Shown one piece after another: positions 28,209 through 36,168 of a stretch of 64,000 bases of DNA. The DNA lies in assembly GCA_024233495.1 (NCBI GenBank), contig JACKPM010000003.1, forward strand, positions 238,971-302,970. Direction: 5' to 3'. Numbering within the stretch: position 1 is the first letter of the stretch; each line of letters opens with the position of its first letter. The translations under genes were made by a program, and so were the position numbers. The DNA comes from Chlamydiales bacterium (lineage in GTDB: Bacteria > Chlamydiota > Chlamydiia > Chlamydiales > JAAKFR01). The notes under the pieces are model-generated. The model was not told where the DNA came from, did not search any database, and saw nothing but the letters and a program-made list of their open reading frames with translations.

Positions 28209-29384
28209 ATGAGCAAGTTAGATGCCACCCGCGTTCTTATGCTAGGGCACGCCGCTGCACACCTCGGGGGAGAGAGCATTCAGGTAAAAAAATTCTCCTC
28301 CCTCCTCAACGGGCAAATTGAAGAGGTAATCGACCTCTTCCAGCTCTTTGGAGAGGAGTATGAGCCGCTCGCCAAACTCAATTACGCCCTAGCAGAGAGT
28401 GGGGAACCTCCACTTTTTGACGTGGAGCGTGCACGTTCTATCTGCCAAAAGCTCGACGAAAGAAGTTCTCACAATCTATTAATGCTCAGCTTCTCTTCAA
28501 GTCTTGCAGCCCTTTTGGCAACAGGAATTCAGAAAAAACGGCGCCTCATTTCTAAATTCTATGTCCACCACCCCTCTGAGAAAGTCTTCTCTGCGCTCTA
28601 TGAACCGGTCAACCTCTTACTCACTGAATCTTTGCTTGGTAACTTACGCGGCGCAGCCTACGGCATACCTGAATCAAAATTGCTCTACTTTCCTCACCAC
28701 TACCCTGAGATTGAGCTGCCCGAAAAGGCGCCCACAAAAGAAGTTGTGATTGGCGTCATCTCCAGGTTTGAGCGGGGGAAAAACTGTGAATGCGCACTTG
28801 AGGTGTGCCGCCGTCTTGTAGAGCGCGGCTTGAGCCTAAAACTCATCTTAATGGGGGATTTTGCAACGCACACTTCTGATCCCACCTACCAAGAGAACTT
28901 TGCAAGAATGCTCGCTGCTTATGAAGAGGCGCCATGGTTCACATGGGAGAGAGAGGTGGTGCCATATCCTGCCGCTTTACACCACTACAACCGCTTTGAC
29001 TTATGCTTGCAGCTTTCCGGTTCTGAGGCTGGAAGTAACATCATCGTCGAGCTTCTAGGGATAGGAAAGCCTGTGATCGCCCTTAATGCGAGTACAAATC
29101 CCTATCTCTTTTCCGGAGGCGCGCTCCTTGTGGAAAAGGAGCCAAAGATTTATTCAGGGCAGCTTAACTATGAGATGCCTGACATGGATTTGCTTGAGGG
29201 GAGCGTCGAGGCTCTTGTGCAAAGTGGCAAGCTGCGCAAAGAGTGGGGGAAAAAGGGGAAGGAGCTTGCGCGCAAGCGCTTTCACCGTGATGTGCTGAAA
29301 GAGAGAATCCCCCTCCTCTTTGAATCGGACAGGGCAAAAGTACAAAAACTCTATGATCAAGATAGGAAGGCCTATGGATTCTAG
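28209..29384 (+). CDS. Glycosyltransferase, GT-B fold (GT4-like)
   Basis: First gene of a seven-gene overlapping operon. ATG 28209 is preferred (MSKLDATRVLMLGHAAAHLG) because a longer frame to TTG 28131 would run into the divergent YIP1-like gene. The C-terminal half is a typical GT4 donor domain: GVISRFERGKNCECALEVC (start of the domain), LKLILMGDF, then the family EX7E motif in SGSEAGSNIIVELLGIGKPV near residues 278-297. The N-terminal half has HHPSEKVFSALYEPVN in the acceptor domain. It should transfer a sugar from a nucleotide donor to a lipid- or protein-linked acceptor in the cytoplasm; the sugar is not predictable. About 391 residues. Confidence 0.85.
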   Translation: MSKLDATRVLMLGHAAAHLGGESIQVKKFSSLLNGQIEEVIDLFQLFGEEYEPLAKLNYALAESGEPPLFDVERARSICQKLDERSSHNLLMLSFSSSLAALLATGIQKKRRLISKFYVHHPSEKVFSALYEPVNLLLTESLLGNLRGAAYGIPESKLLYFPHHYPEIELPEKAPTKEVVIGVISRFERGKNCECALEVCRRLVERGLSLKLILMGDFATHTSDPTYQENFARMLAAYEEAPWFTWEREVVPYPAALHHYNRFDLCLQLSGSEAGSNIIVELLGIGKPVIALNASTNPYLFSGGALLVEKEPKIYSGQLNYEMPDMDLLEGSVEALVQSGKLRKEWGKKGKELARKRFHRDVLKERIPLLFESDRAKVQKLYDQDRKAYGF

Positions 29385-30336
29385 AGTTGCTATAGTAGGT
29401 GGGCCACACCTCTCTTTTTTGGATCACATCATTCCGCTTTGTGATCTTCTCGACATGCCGCTGTACGCTCCTGATGTGTGGGAGTGGACAATGCTTTATC
29501 CACATGTGCAAAAGGCGGAGGAGTTAGAAAGCTACGATACCTTCTTCTATGTGGAGCCCTCTCGTCTGCATGAGAGATGCTTTCAGTTCGGCAACCACTT
29601 CTTTGACCAAAAGAGGCGCTCTGTGTGTGGGTTGCATGGTAACTCAAACAAGTGCCGCGATGCCTTTTGGGCTGAGCGCTTTCTAGAAGAGGATAGCGTG
29701 CTTCTGTATGGCCCTTACATGCAACAATTTTTCGAAGAGAAGGGGGTGTATAGCCGCCTCAAGAATCCCATTTTCTGCGGCAACTATCGCCTGTGCTATT
29801 ATGAGAAGTACAAAGAGCACTTTCACATGAAGCTTCCAGGTGAGGGAAAAAAGATTTTGTATGCTCCCACATGGAGCTTTGACGGTGCAACAGACAACTC
29901 TCCTTTCTTCACATGCTATCGCCGCCTTCTTGACCACGTCCCTTCTGGTTTCACTGTTTTAGTGAAGCTTCATCCCTATATGTACCGCCTCCACCCTCAA
30001 GAAGTTCAGCGGTTAATTGAAAAGTATGTCGATAACCCTCGCGTCTATTTCTTAGAAGAGACACCCCTTGTCTATCCCATTTTGGATCAGATAGATATTT
30101 ACATAGGAGATTACTCCTCAGTGGGCTATGATTTCTTGAGTTTTGATCGCCCTCTCTTTTTTTGGAGCGAAAACGTCGATCCACATCTATTGGAATGTGG
30201 GCACAAGATTCAAGAGGGAGAGATTTTCTCGCAGCTTGAGAAAGAGGGAAAGAGTGAGAAGAGGCAAGAGCTCTATCACCACTGTTTTGCCAACGTGGAG
30301 GACCTAGGTGAAAGGTTGCGGCATTGTTGTTCATGA
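29374..30336 (+). CDS. CDP-glycerol glycerophosphotransferase-like protein (TagB/TagF family), copy 1
   Basis: ATG 29374 lies behind GGAAGG and overlaps the previous stop by 11 bases; the frame's earlier start would overlap more. 320 residues. Family signs in the C-terminal domain: KKILYAPTWSFDG, then VLVKLHPYMYRLHP, then DIYIGDYSSVGYDFLSF followed by DRPLFFW. In TagB/TagF the last motif binds the CDP-glycerol phosphates. Known family members add glycerol- or ribitol-phosphate units to teichoic acid primers on Gram-positive membranes, or build capsule in some Gram-negatives. Here it sits among glycosyltransferases, so a phosphoglycerol-type decoration of a surface glycan is inferred. Next gene is its paralogue. 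Confidence 0.85.
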   Translation: MDSRVAIVGGPHLSFLDHIIPLCDLLDMPLYAPDVWEWTMLYPHVQKAEELESYDTFFYVEPSRLHERCFQFGNHFFDQKRRSVCGLHGNSNKCRDAFWAERFLEEDSVLLYGPYMQQFFEEKGVYSRLKNPIFCGNYRLCYYEKYKEHFHMKLPGEGKKILYAPTWSFDGATDNSPFFTCYRRLLDHVPSGFTVLVKLHPYMYRLHPQEVQRLIEKYVDNPRVYFLEETPLVYPILDQIDIYIGDYSSVGYDFLSFDRPLFFWSENVDPHLLECGHKIQEGEIFSQLEKEGKSEKRQELYHHCFANVEDLGERLRHCCS

Positions 30337-31264
30337 GGTGGCGTTTCTCGACCACATCGTTCCGCTTTTGCAGACGCTTGGTTTTCCCCTCGTCGTATGC
30401 GACCCATTTTTGAAGGAGATGGTGGAAATTTATTATCCTCCCATGGAAGTGATCGTTGCAAAGGATTTTTGCCTTGACGATGTGCTCGCTCCTTTTGACA
30501 CTTATATCTACTCTGAGTTTTATCGTAGACCCACTGGCTTTTTCCAATTTGGGGATCACTTTGCGTCAGGTCCAGCGCGCTCGCTCTTTCTTTTCCATGG
30601 CCATAGTGACAAGTTTCGTGACTTGCACTGGATAGAGCAGCTTGCAGGAGAGGATATTGTGCTTGTCTATGGCCCACAGTTCTATGAGTGGATGTGTGCA
30701 ACGGGCATTGTGAGGCGCATCCGCCACCATATCTTTTGCGGCAACTATAGGCTAGAGTTCTACAAACAAAATCGCGAGTTTTTCAAAAGGGAGCTGAAGG
30801 GGAAAAAGCGTGTTTTGTACGCCCCCACATGGAGCTCTCCTGTGAAAAGCAGTGGGCGGAGTCGGCACTACTCCAATGTTGTGGAGGTATATGAAGGGGT
30901 GAAGGAGGCGCTTTGCGACTACGACCTCTATATCAAATTGCACCCCTACTTCGAAAAGTTGATGCCCCAGGAGGCACAGCGCATCAAAGGGGATCAATTG
31001 GGGCCGGTGATCTATTCCATCTTGGAGGAGACAGATATCTTTCTTGGCGATTATAGCTCCATTGCCTACGACTTTTTATATTTTGAGCGCCCCATTTGTC
31101 TCTTTGGGTGGGACAAGCCATGGGCAACGCAGGTAAGTGTAGAGAATTTGCGGGAGAAAATCGAAAGGCCTCCTTGCCCTGGACAAAAAGAGGCGTATAC
31201 GCATGCTTATGGAGAAAAGAAGAGTCTAGAAACCCTTCGAAAGGAGATCCTGGATGCGTATTGA
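30308..31264 (+). CDS. CDP-glycerol glycerophosphotransferase-like protein, copy 2
   Basis: 318 residues, start GTG 30308 inside the end of copy 1 (29-base overlap). Same domain blocks as copy 1: KKRVLYAPTWSSP, LYIKLHPYFEKLMPQEAQR, and TDIFLGDYSSIAYDFLYFE followed by RPICLFGW. Upstream both paralogues share FQFGDHFASG or FQFGNHFFDQ, HGHSDKFRDL or HGNSNKCRDA, and IFCGNYRL. The pair probably arose by tandem duplication and may act in sequence, one priming and one extending, as TagB and TagF do; that is inference. No transmembrane helix is seen. Confidence 0.83.
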   Translation: MKGCGIVVHEVAFLDHIVPLLQTLGFPLVVCDPFLKEMVEIYYPPMEVIVAKDFCLDDVLAPFDTYIYSEFYRRPTGFFQFGDHFASGPARSLFLFHGHSDKFRDLHWIEQLAGEDIVLVYGPQFYEWMCATGIVRRIRHHIFCGNYRLEFYKQNREFFKRELKGKKRVLYAPTWSSPVKSSGRSRHYSNVVEVYEGVKEALCDYDLYIKLHPYFEKLMPQEAQRIKGDQLGPVIYSILEETDIFLGDYSSIAYDFLYFERPICLFGWDKPWATQVSVENLREKIERPPCPGQKEAYTHAYGEKKSLETLRKEILDAY

Positions 31265-32012
31265 CATTTTAACGCGCAATTCTTTGCCCTATACGTTTGA
31301 AAATTATGCAGCGACGCTCTTAGAGGAAGAGTTAGAAAAAAAAGGCATCGAGTGCCGTCGCATCTCCGACTTGGGTCCCTATCTCTATGAGGTGCGCGCG
31401 AATCCTCCAGATTGGACCCTTGCCTTTGAGGATGTGATTGGGAAACAGACGCCTCTATGTGATATTTTGTGCATCCCACACTTTCACTGGGAGCGTGAAT
31501 CGTTAGAAAGGGTCTCTCACTTGTTGCGCAGCCGCTTTGGTGAGGTGGGCTTTCATGAAAAGGTGGAAGGTGTGCACTATCTTCCTCTCCCAGCTCAAGT
31601 GCGTCCCCGACTAGAGCCACAATTTGAAGTTGTCGCATTTTTTGATGTGACAGAGAAGAGCGCTCCTTTTGTAGAAAAGTTTGAGTGTCGTGTGGATATT
31701 TTTGGTGCGCATAAGGGGAAGAACTGGCTTGTACGGCTGAAAAATGCAGAGCGTGTCCACCTCCACATGCCCCTTCCTTACACTGAGAAATTGCGCGCCT
31801 TTCAGATGAGCGCGCTTTGCGTTGTGCCTCCCCATCTTTTCGCTCCCGCTGTTTTGTGTGGATGCCTTCCCGTTTCGGCAGAAAATGCGCAATACTTTCT
31901 TGAGAATGCTCTAGAGCGGGAAAAAGAGTGCGCGCGCTTGACTGAAAAGCTCCTTGCTTGCCATAGTTGGCCAGCTAAAACGGAGGAGCTCCTAAAATGT
32001 CTCTCTCGGTGA
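31254..32012 (+). CDS. Hypothetical protein of the glycan operon, possibly a glycosyltransferase fragment
   Basis: 252 residues; ATG 31254 overlaps the previous stop by 11 bases. The first part (MRIDILTRNSLPYTFENYA, then EELEKKGIECRRISDLGPYL) resembles the N-terminal Rossmann-like half of GT-B enzymes, and VVPPHLFAPAVLCGCLPVSA recalls the acidic-loop region where these enzymes place the donor, but no EX7E motif is visible. I do not recognise a specific family. Its place inside a tightly coupled operon supports a role in the same glycan pathway. Confidence 0.7.
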   Translation: MRIDILTRNSLPYTFENYAATLLEEELEKKGIECRRISDLGPYLYEVRANPPDWTLAFEDVIGKQTPLCDILCIPHFHWERESLERVSHLLRSRFGEVGFHEKVEGVHYLPLPAQVRPRLEPQFEVVAFFDVTEKSAPFVEKFECRVDIFGAHKGKNWLVRLKNAERVHLHMPLPYTEKLRAFQMSALCVVPPHLFAPAVLCGCLPVSAENAQYFLENALEREKECARLTEKLLACHSWPAKTEELLKCLSR

Positions 32013-32752
32013 TTACCCCAACAGAAGAGCGTCCCACCTTTCTTCTCTCTCTTTATCAAGTGCTCTTGAGGCAAGAGAGCGGTGATTGGGAGTGGTTGAT
32101 CTATGACTCTTCTCTTCGTCCGTGCAAAGAGCTTCTTCAGTACAATGATCCGCGCATTCACTACATCCATGACCTTGACCGAAAGACTATTGGAGAGCGG
32201 CGCAATCTCCTTGTACAAAAAGCAAAGGGGGAGATCATCGTTCACTTTGATGACGATGACTACTACGCGCCTCACTATCTTTCGACGATAAAAGAGGCGC
32301 TCAAAAAAGATGATTTTTTCCACATCCATTCATGGTTTGCCTACCACGCTGCCTCTCGGCAATTTTTCTATTGGGATAGCCAGGAGAAGACCAAAAGTCG
32401 CATGGCACTCAACCCCCTTGTAGGCGCACGTGTGCGAGAGATTGACTTTGGGCAAGAGGCGGCAGAGAATATGATCAAGCACGGCTATGGTTTTACTTTT
32501 GCCTATAGAAAGTATTTGGCAGAAAAATACCCCTTTCCTGCTGTTGATCTTGGTGAGGATGAAAACTTTTTCAATCGCATTCCAAAAGAGAAAGTGGTCT
32601 CGATTGCGGATCGTGAGGGGCTTGCCCTTAAGGTGATTCACGACACCAACGTATCGTGCATTTTTCCGCAGTTCATGATTCCCCGTTTTATGATTAAAAC
32701 CGCCTTCCCCCACCTGGCTGCCCATGAAGATCGCTATCTTAGTCGGGGATAA
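31997..32752 (+). CDS. Glycosyltransferase family 2 (GT-A fold)
   Basis: 251 residues, ATG 31997 overlapping the previous stop. The start LSVITPTEERPTFLLSLYQVL is a GT2 nucleotide-binding strand. The metal-binding DXD motif is present as VHFDDDDYYAPHYL near residues 80-90. ERRNLLVQKAKGE just before it is the standard helix ahead of DXD. A later DLGEDENFFNRI segment supplies the catalytic-base type ED motif of GT2 enzymes. Cytoplasmic, inverting sugar transfer from a UDP- or GDP-sugar is expected. Confidence 0.9.
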   Translation: MSLSVITPTEERPTFLLSLYQVLLRQESGDWEWLIYDSSLRPCKELLQYNDPRIHYIHDLDRKTIGERRNLLVQKAKGEIIVHFDDDDYYAPHYLSTIKEALKKDDFFHIHSWFAYHAASRQFFYWDSQEKTKSRMALNPLVGARVREIDFGQEAAENMIKHGYGFTFAYRKYLAEKYPFPAVDLGEDENFFNRIPKEKVVSIADREGLALKVIHDTNVSCIFPQFMIPRFMIKTAFPHLAAHEDRYLSRG

Positions 32753-33602
32753 CCCCTACGGTACGACGCCCATTTTTGCGAAAGGGCTTGCAAAAGCGTT
32801 GCGTCGCCTCGATGTGGATGTGGATCTTCACTATGTAGGCGATGGTCACTTTTTCCATGCCTTCTATGACATGCTCGCTGACCCCCCCGATCTTACCTTC
32901 TCTTTTTCTGACATTCGGGGTTTGAATTGGGGTATTCCTCACTTCACCTTTGCACTCGACCCCGTCTATTTTTACCGCCACCAAAAAGGGATTTTAACCT
33001 GTGTGGATGAGGAAGATGCAAAGCGAGCCGGCATTCCTTTTCTTCCGCATGCTTATGACCCTATGGAGGTTGAAGAAAAAGAGCGCATTTACGATACAGT
33101 CTTTTTTGGTAGCTGCTTCGAGCTCGATTTTCCTGCGCATATTGTCAAGAAGGGGGAGCGCGTTTTGCATGGAGAGTTGGCCGAGTGGGATGACGATTTT
33201 CTGCTTGTTGATCGCTATGTGCGTGCAGTGGACCGCATCAAATTGTGCGAGCAGTTTGAAAATCTAACTATTTGGGGAGATGGCACTTGGAAAAAATATA
33301 TTCCTCACGCTAAAATTCTTCCGCCTATTCCGTTTGAGGAAACCCTAAAAGTGATGAGTGAGGCAAAGTGCGTGCTCAATAGCTCTCCTCGCATACGGAA
33401 TGGATTACATGAGCGCATCCTCTATGCTGCCCACTTGGGTTGCCGCGTCGTCACTGCTGAAAATGCGTGGACAACAGGCTTTCCACAAGGGGAATGGGAG
33501 AAGGCGAAAGAGTGCTCCTCACAGGTGAAGGGAGAGCATACTTGGGATGTGCGCGCAAAACAGATCATGGAGGTCATAAATGGCATCACCAGTAGAGGGT
33601 AG
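32724..33602 (+). CDS. Glycosyltransferase, CgeB-like / Glyco_trans_1_2 type
   Basis: 292 residues; the start lies 29 bases inside the previous gene. N-terminus MKIAILVGDNPYGTTPIF then AKGLAKALRRLDVDVDLHYVG is a GT-B N-domain, and GIPHFTFALDPVYFYRH plus CVDEEDAKRAGIPFLPHAYDP recall the DUF3880/CgeB arrangement. The C-terminal region (TLKVMSEAKCVLNSSPRI, GLHERILYAAHLGCRVVTA) matches the donor-binding end where E in LHERI is the conserved acid. Donor and acceptor unknown. Confidence 0.75.
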   Translation: MKIAILVGDNPYGTTPIFAKGLAKALRRLDVDVDLHYVGDGHFFHAFYDMLADPPDLTFSFSDIRGLNWGIPHFTFALDPVYFYRHQKGILTCVDEEDAKRAGIPFLPHAYDPMEVEEKERIYDTVFFGSCFELDFPAHIVKKGERVLHGELAEWDDDFLLVDRYVRAVDRIKLCEQFENLTIWGDGTWKKYIPHAKILPPIPFEETLKVMSEAKCVLNSSPRIRNGLHERILYAAHLGCRVVTAENAWTTGFPQGEWEKAKECSSQVKGEHTWDVRAKQIMEVINGITSRG

Positions 33603-33867
33603 TGCGGTTGTAGGGCAGGCAATGCAACCTGGAACAAAAGCCAAAAGGGACCCTGCAGTTGAGAAAGCTCTTGAGATTCTCAGACGTCAGAAGCAACTTT
33701 TCTATGTAGTCATAGATGGCAGCAGCTGTTTTTGGGATGGTGAGGGAAAGATGTATAAAGTGAATGATATGACAAATGCACTTCTTGCTTCGGAGCAGCG
33801 AATGAAAATTCAATTTAGGGAGCTCAATGGGATGTGTACTTATTCTGTTACTTTGAAGGGGAATTAA
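33580..33867 (+). CDS. Small hypothetical protein ending the glycan operon
   Basis: 95 residues from ATG 33580, overlapping the previous stop by 23 bases, so translation is probably coupled. Composition is ordinary and the frame is confirmed only by its position and absence of a competing frame. A helix rich in Lys and Arg (PAVEKALEILRRQKQLFYVV) is followed by a beta-rich end. No family recognised. It converges with the zinc-ribbon gene, overlapping it by 20 bases at the 3' ends. Confidence 0.6.
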   Translation: MASPVEGSAVVGQAMQPGTKAKRDPAVEKALEILRRQKQLFYVVIDGSSCFWDGEGKMYKVNDMTNALLASEQRMKIQFRELNGMCTYSVTLKGN

Positions 33868-34057
33868 ATTGGGAGCATTGCGGGCATTTTGAGACTTTTT
33901 CCTCTGCAAGGTAGGAGAAGTGGCAATATTCGCAGCGCATCAGTTGTTCGCGCGCAGGAAGAGCTACCTTTTTGCGCGCTTTTTTGTGGGAAAGAAGCCA
34001 AATCGTGAAGCAGATGCCGAGCATGAGCGCGAGATAGATCATGAGGGCGGTGCTCAT
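33848..34057 (-). CDS. Small membrane protein with C-terminal zinc ribbon
   Basis: 69 residues from ATG 34057, two bases after the TGA of the TonB-like gene, so a coupled start. One membrane helix (TALMIYLALMLGICFTIWLL) at 3-23 is followed by a Lys/Arg stretch and a four-cysteine knuckle pair CEYC and CPQC with 14 residues between, a rubredoxin-type zinc ribbon. Likely an inner-membrane protein with a cytoplasmic metal-binding tail. Specific role unknown; cotranscription with the TonB-like gene suggests a link to the energy-transduction complex. Confidence 0.7.
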   Translation of the reverse strand: MSTALMIYLALMLGICFTIWLLSHKKARKKVALPAREQLMRCEYCHFSYLAEEKVSKCPQCSQFNSPSK

Positions 34058-34058
34058 C

Positions 34059-34451
34059 TCAATCGTGATCAAAGTCCACCTCCAAAGGTATATACTCAAA
34101 TGCCTCAATTTCAGAGAAGTCGGGTTCATAGCATAAAAACTCGTGATCGCTCTCAAGCGAGCAGATCACACCTGGAAGCGTCACTTGGTAGAGAGTAGGC
34201 GTCTCAAGTTGGACAAAAGAGGGGGCCTCTTTGATTGGCTGTGTTGTCCCCAGATCAATCACAACAGATGAGGGGGTACGTGGCTCTCCATCAAAGGTAG
34301 GAGTAGGAGAGACAACACGAAAAACGACCAGAAATAGAACATGGAAAACAAGCGCGATCCCAAACCCTTTCAGCAGGTTGGGGGAGAAACGGCGCTCTTT
34401 GCGCACCAGAAGAAAGCGCACATCCTCTTTTTCTCTCTTGACTCTGAGCAT
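34059..34451 (-). CDS. TonB/TolA-like energy transducer (CT598-type), hypothetical
   Basis: 130 residues. A basic cytoplasmic start (MLRVKREKEDVRFLLVRKER) precedes a single membrane helix (LLKGFGIALVFHVLFLVVF, including the FHxxF position where TonB/TolA carry the functional His), then a periplasmic region with Pro and Thr. This is the TonB topology. The C-terminal domain is short and not recognisably TonB-C. In Chlamydia an equivalent small protein follows exbB and exbD (CT596-CT598 in my memory). Here exbD is separated from it by a carbonic anhydrase on the opposite strand. Confidence 0.65.
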   Translation of the reverse strand: MLRVKREKEDVRFLLVRKERRFSPNLLKGFGIALVFHVLFLVVFRVVSPTPTFDGEPRTPSSVVIDLGTTQPIKEAPSFVQLETPTLYQVTLPGVICSLESDHEFLCYEPDFSEIEAFEYIPLEVDFDHD

Positions 34452-34495
34452 GCGCTCAGCATAGAAAAGGGTTTTAATATTTACAAGGTAGTGAG

Positions 34496-35113
34496 ATGCG
34501 TTATTTACTTTTACTTTTGTTATGTACAGCAGTTTATGCCTCCCCCATTGACAAGTTGATGGAAGGGAATCATCGCTTCATGAATGAAAATATCAAGTGC
34601 ATTGACCGTGATACAGAGCGGCGAGAGAATACAGCCTTTGTCCAAAAGCCATTTGCAATTGTGTTGACGTGCGCTGATTCAAGGGTGGCTCCAGAGATTG
34701 TTTTTGATCAGGGAATTGGGGATCTTTTTGTGGTGCGTGTAGCAGGCAACGTAGTGACACCTGCAGTGTTGGAAAGTATTGACTATTCAGCTGTAGCTCT
34801 CAACTCCTCTTTGATTGTGGTGATGGGACATCAAAGGTGTGGGGCTGTTGCTGCTGTGATGGATCACCACACAGAGTTGATTCCCCATTTGGCGATGAGA
34901 ATTGATCCTGCGACAAAGATGTTTCCCCGCAACCTGGAAAAGGCAGTGAAGCAAAATGCGCGCATACAGCGTGATTTGCTGCTGAAGGCGCCACACATCT
35001 CCAAGCTTGTAGAGAAAGGAGAGTTGGAAGTTGTAGCCGCGTATTACGACTTTGACACAGGTCAAGTGGTGGTCTTGGACAGAAAAGAGGCATCGACAAG
35101 TTCCCAAGGGTAG
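34496..35113 (+). CDS. Beta-carbonic anhydrase with signal peptide
   Basis: 205 residues from ATG 34496. The N-terminus MRYLLLLLLCTAVYASPID is a signal peptide with a likely cut after Ala, so the enzyme should be periplasmic. All beta-class zinc ligands are present: Cys and Asp-Arg in CADSRVAPE and His and Cys in HQRCGAVAA. The fold markers GNHRFM, GDLFVVRVAGN and YSAVAL are intact. It hydrates CO2 to bicarbonate. It lies alone on the plus strand between exbD and the TonB-like gene and converges with exbD with a 10-base gap. Host-vacuole pH or bicarbonate supply is a possible purpose; this is inference. Confidence 0.93.
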   Translation: MRYLLLLLLCTAVYASPIDKLMEGNHRFMNENIKCIDRDTERRENTAFVQKPFAIVLTCADSRVAPEIVFDQGIGDLFVVRVAGNVVTPAVLESIDYSAVALNSSLIVVMGHQRCGAVAAVMDHHTELIPHLAMRIDPATKMFPRNLEKAVKQNARIQRDLLLKAPHISKLVEKGELEVVAAYYDFDTGQVVVLDRKEASTSSQG

Positions 35114-35123
35114 TTTTTCCAAG

Positions 35124-35540
35124 TCATAAGGGGGTTGTGTAGCAAAGGCGGAGCTTCACGTGCGCCTCTTGCGCCGCACTGAAAAGGCGCAAAAAGTCGC
35201 CATACTCCACTTCTTTATCAATACTTAGGACAACAGTTTTGTCTGCTTCAGGAGGGAGCTTCTCAATCTCTTTGAGGAGCGCCGATTTGAATGAGCTCAT
35301 ATCAACGATCTCTTTGCGGCTGCCGACATAGATAACGTTTTGCGCATCCATGACCACAAGCACTTGCGCTGTGCGAGGAGGGGAGGGGAGATCCACTTCA
35401 GGAAGTGAGATATTGAGTGATTTGAGTGGAAGGATGTCAGAGGTGACGAGAAAAAAGACGAGCATTAAAAGCACGACATCGACAAGGGGAGTGAGGTCGA
35501 TGAGCGCGCTTGTGGGTTTCAATTTCGACTTAAATTGCAT
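35124..35540 (-). CDS. exbD: Biopolymer transport protein ExbD/TolR
   Basis: 138 residues from ATG 35540, which overlaps the exbB stop by 11 bases. An upstream ATG at 35570 is less likely. One membrane helix with the proton-path aspartate: LIDLTPLVDVVLLMLVFFLV, matching the ExbD pattern TPxxDVxLxLLxxF. The periplasmic domain follows. ExbD works with ExbB to couple the proton gradient to TonB-type proteins that act on the outer membrane. Confidence 0.92.
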   Translation of the reverse strand: MQFKSKLKPTSALIDLTPLVDVVLLMLVFFLVTSDILPLKSLNISLPEVDLPSPPRTAQVLVVMDAQNVIYVGSRKEIVDMSSFKSALLKEIEKLPPEADKTVVLSIDKEVEYGDFLRLFSAAQEAHVKLRLCYTTPL

Positions 35541-36168
35541 AGCTCTCTTTGTGTGTGAGTAGATCAACAACTTCAGAGGAGGTCATCTGCATTTCGAGCA
35601 TAATGGCGTTAATACGGCTCACCAAGTAGTTGTAGGCTACAACAGTGGGAATAGCAACGACAAGGCCAGCTGCAGTTGTCACAAGGGCGTATTCCATCGC
35701 CTCTCCCACCCGAGTTGTAGAGATGTCCATCAGGCCAGAGACGCGCATCTCAGAGAAGGCTTGAATGAAGCCGATCACCGTTCCTAGCAATCCAATGAGT
35801 GGTGCGATGTGTGCAATGACAGAGAGGATTTTTGCATTTTTTTCAAGGCGGGCAATTTCACAAAGCCCCGCCACCTCCATTGAGTTTTCGATCTCATCTT
35901 TTGGCCGGTCATGCTTGAGGAGGCCTGCGCGCAAAATGTTGGAGACTGCACCCTCTTTTTCTTCACAGACGCGGATCGCCTCCATGATGTTTTGCTCCCG
36001 TATTGCCTTGCGCAAGCTGATTACAAGTGTATTTGAGTCCACCTCTGCCTTTCTAAGAAAGAGGAGGCGTTCAAAGAAGATTGCCATGCCGATAAGAGAG
36101 CATCCTGCAATCACCACAAGTACAGTATTCCACTCTGTGAAGTAGCGAGAGATGTTAGTCCAATCCAT
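35530..36168 (-). CDS. exbB: Biopolymer transport protein ExbB/TolQ
   Basis: 212 residues, a MotA/TolQ/ExbB channel protein. It has three helices: the first at LVVIAGCSLIGMAIFFERLL, the second in LSVIAHIAPLIGLLGTVIGF, the third ALVTTAAGLVVAIPTVVAY. The block APLIGLLGTVIGFIQAF is the family signature. It makes the pentameric pore around the ExbD helices. The start overlaps the end of the TPR gene by 14 bases, and the stop overlaps exbD, so the three genes are an operon. Confidence 0.95.
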   Translation of the reverse strand: MDWTNISRYFTEWNTVLVVIAGCSLIGMAIFFERLLFLRKAEVDSNTLVISLRKAIREQNIMEAIRVCEEKEGAVSNILRAGLLKHDRPKDEIENSMEVAGLCEIARLEKNAKILSVIAHIAPLIGLLGTVIGFIQAFSEMRVSGLMDISTTRVGEAMEYALVTTAAGLVVAIPTVVAYNYLVSRINAIMLEMQMTSSEVVDLLTHKESYAI

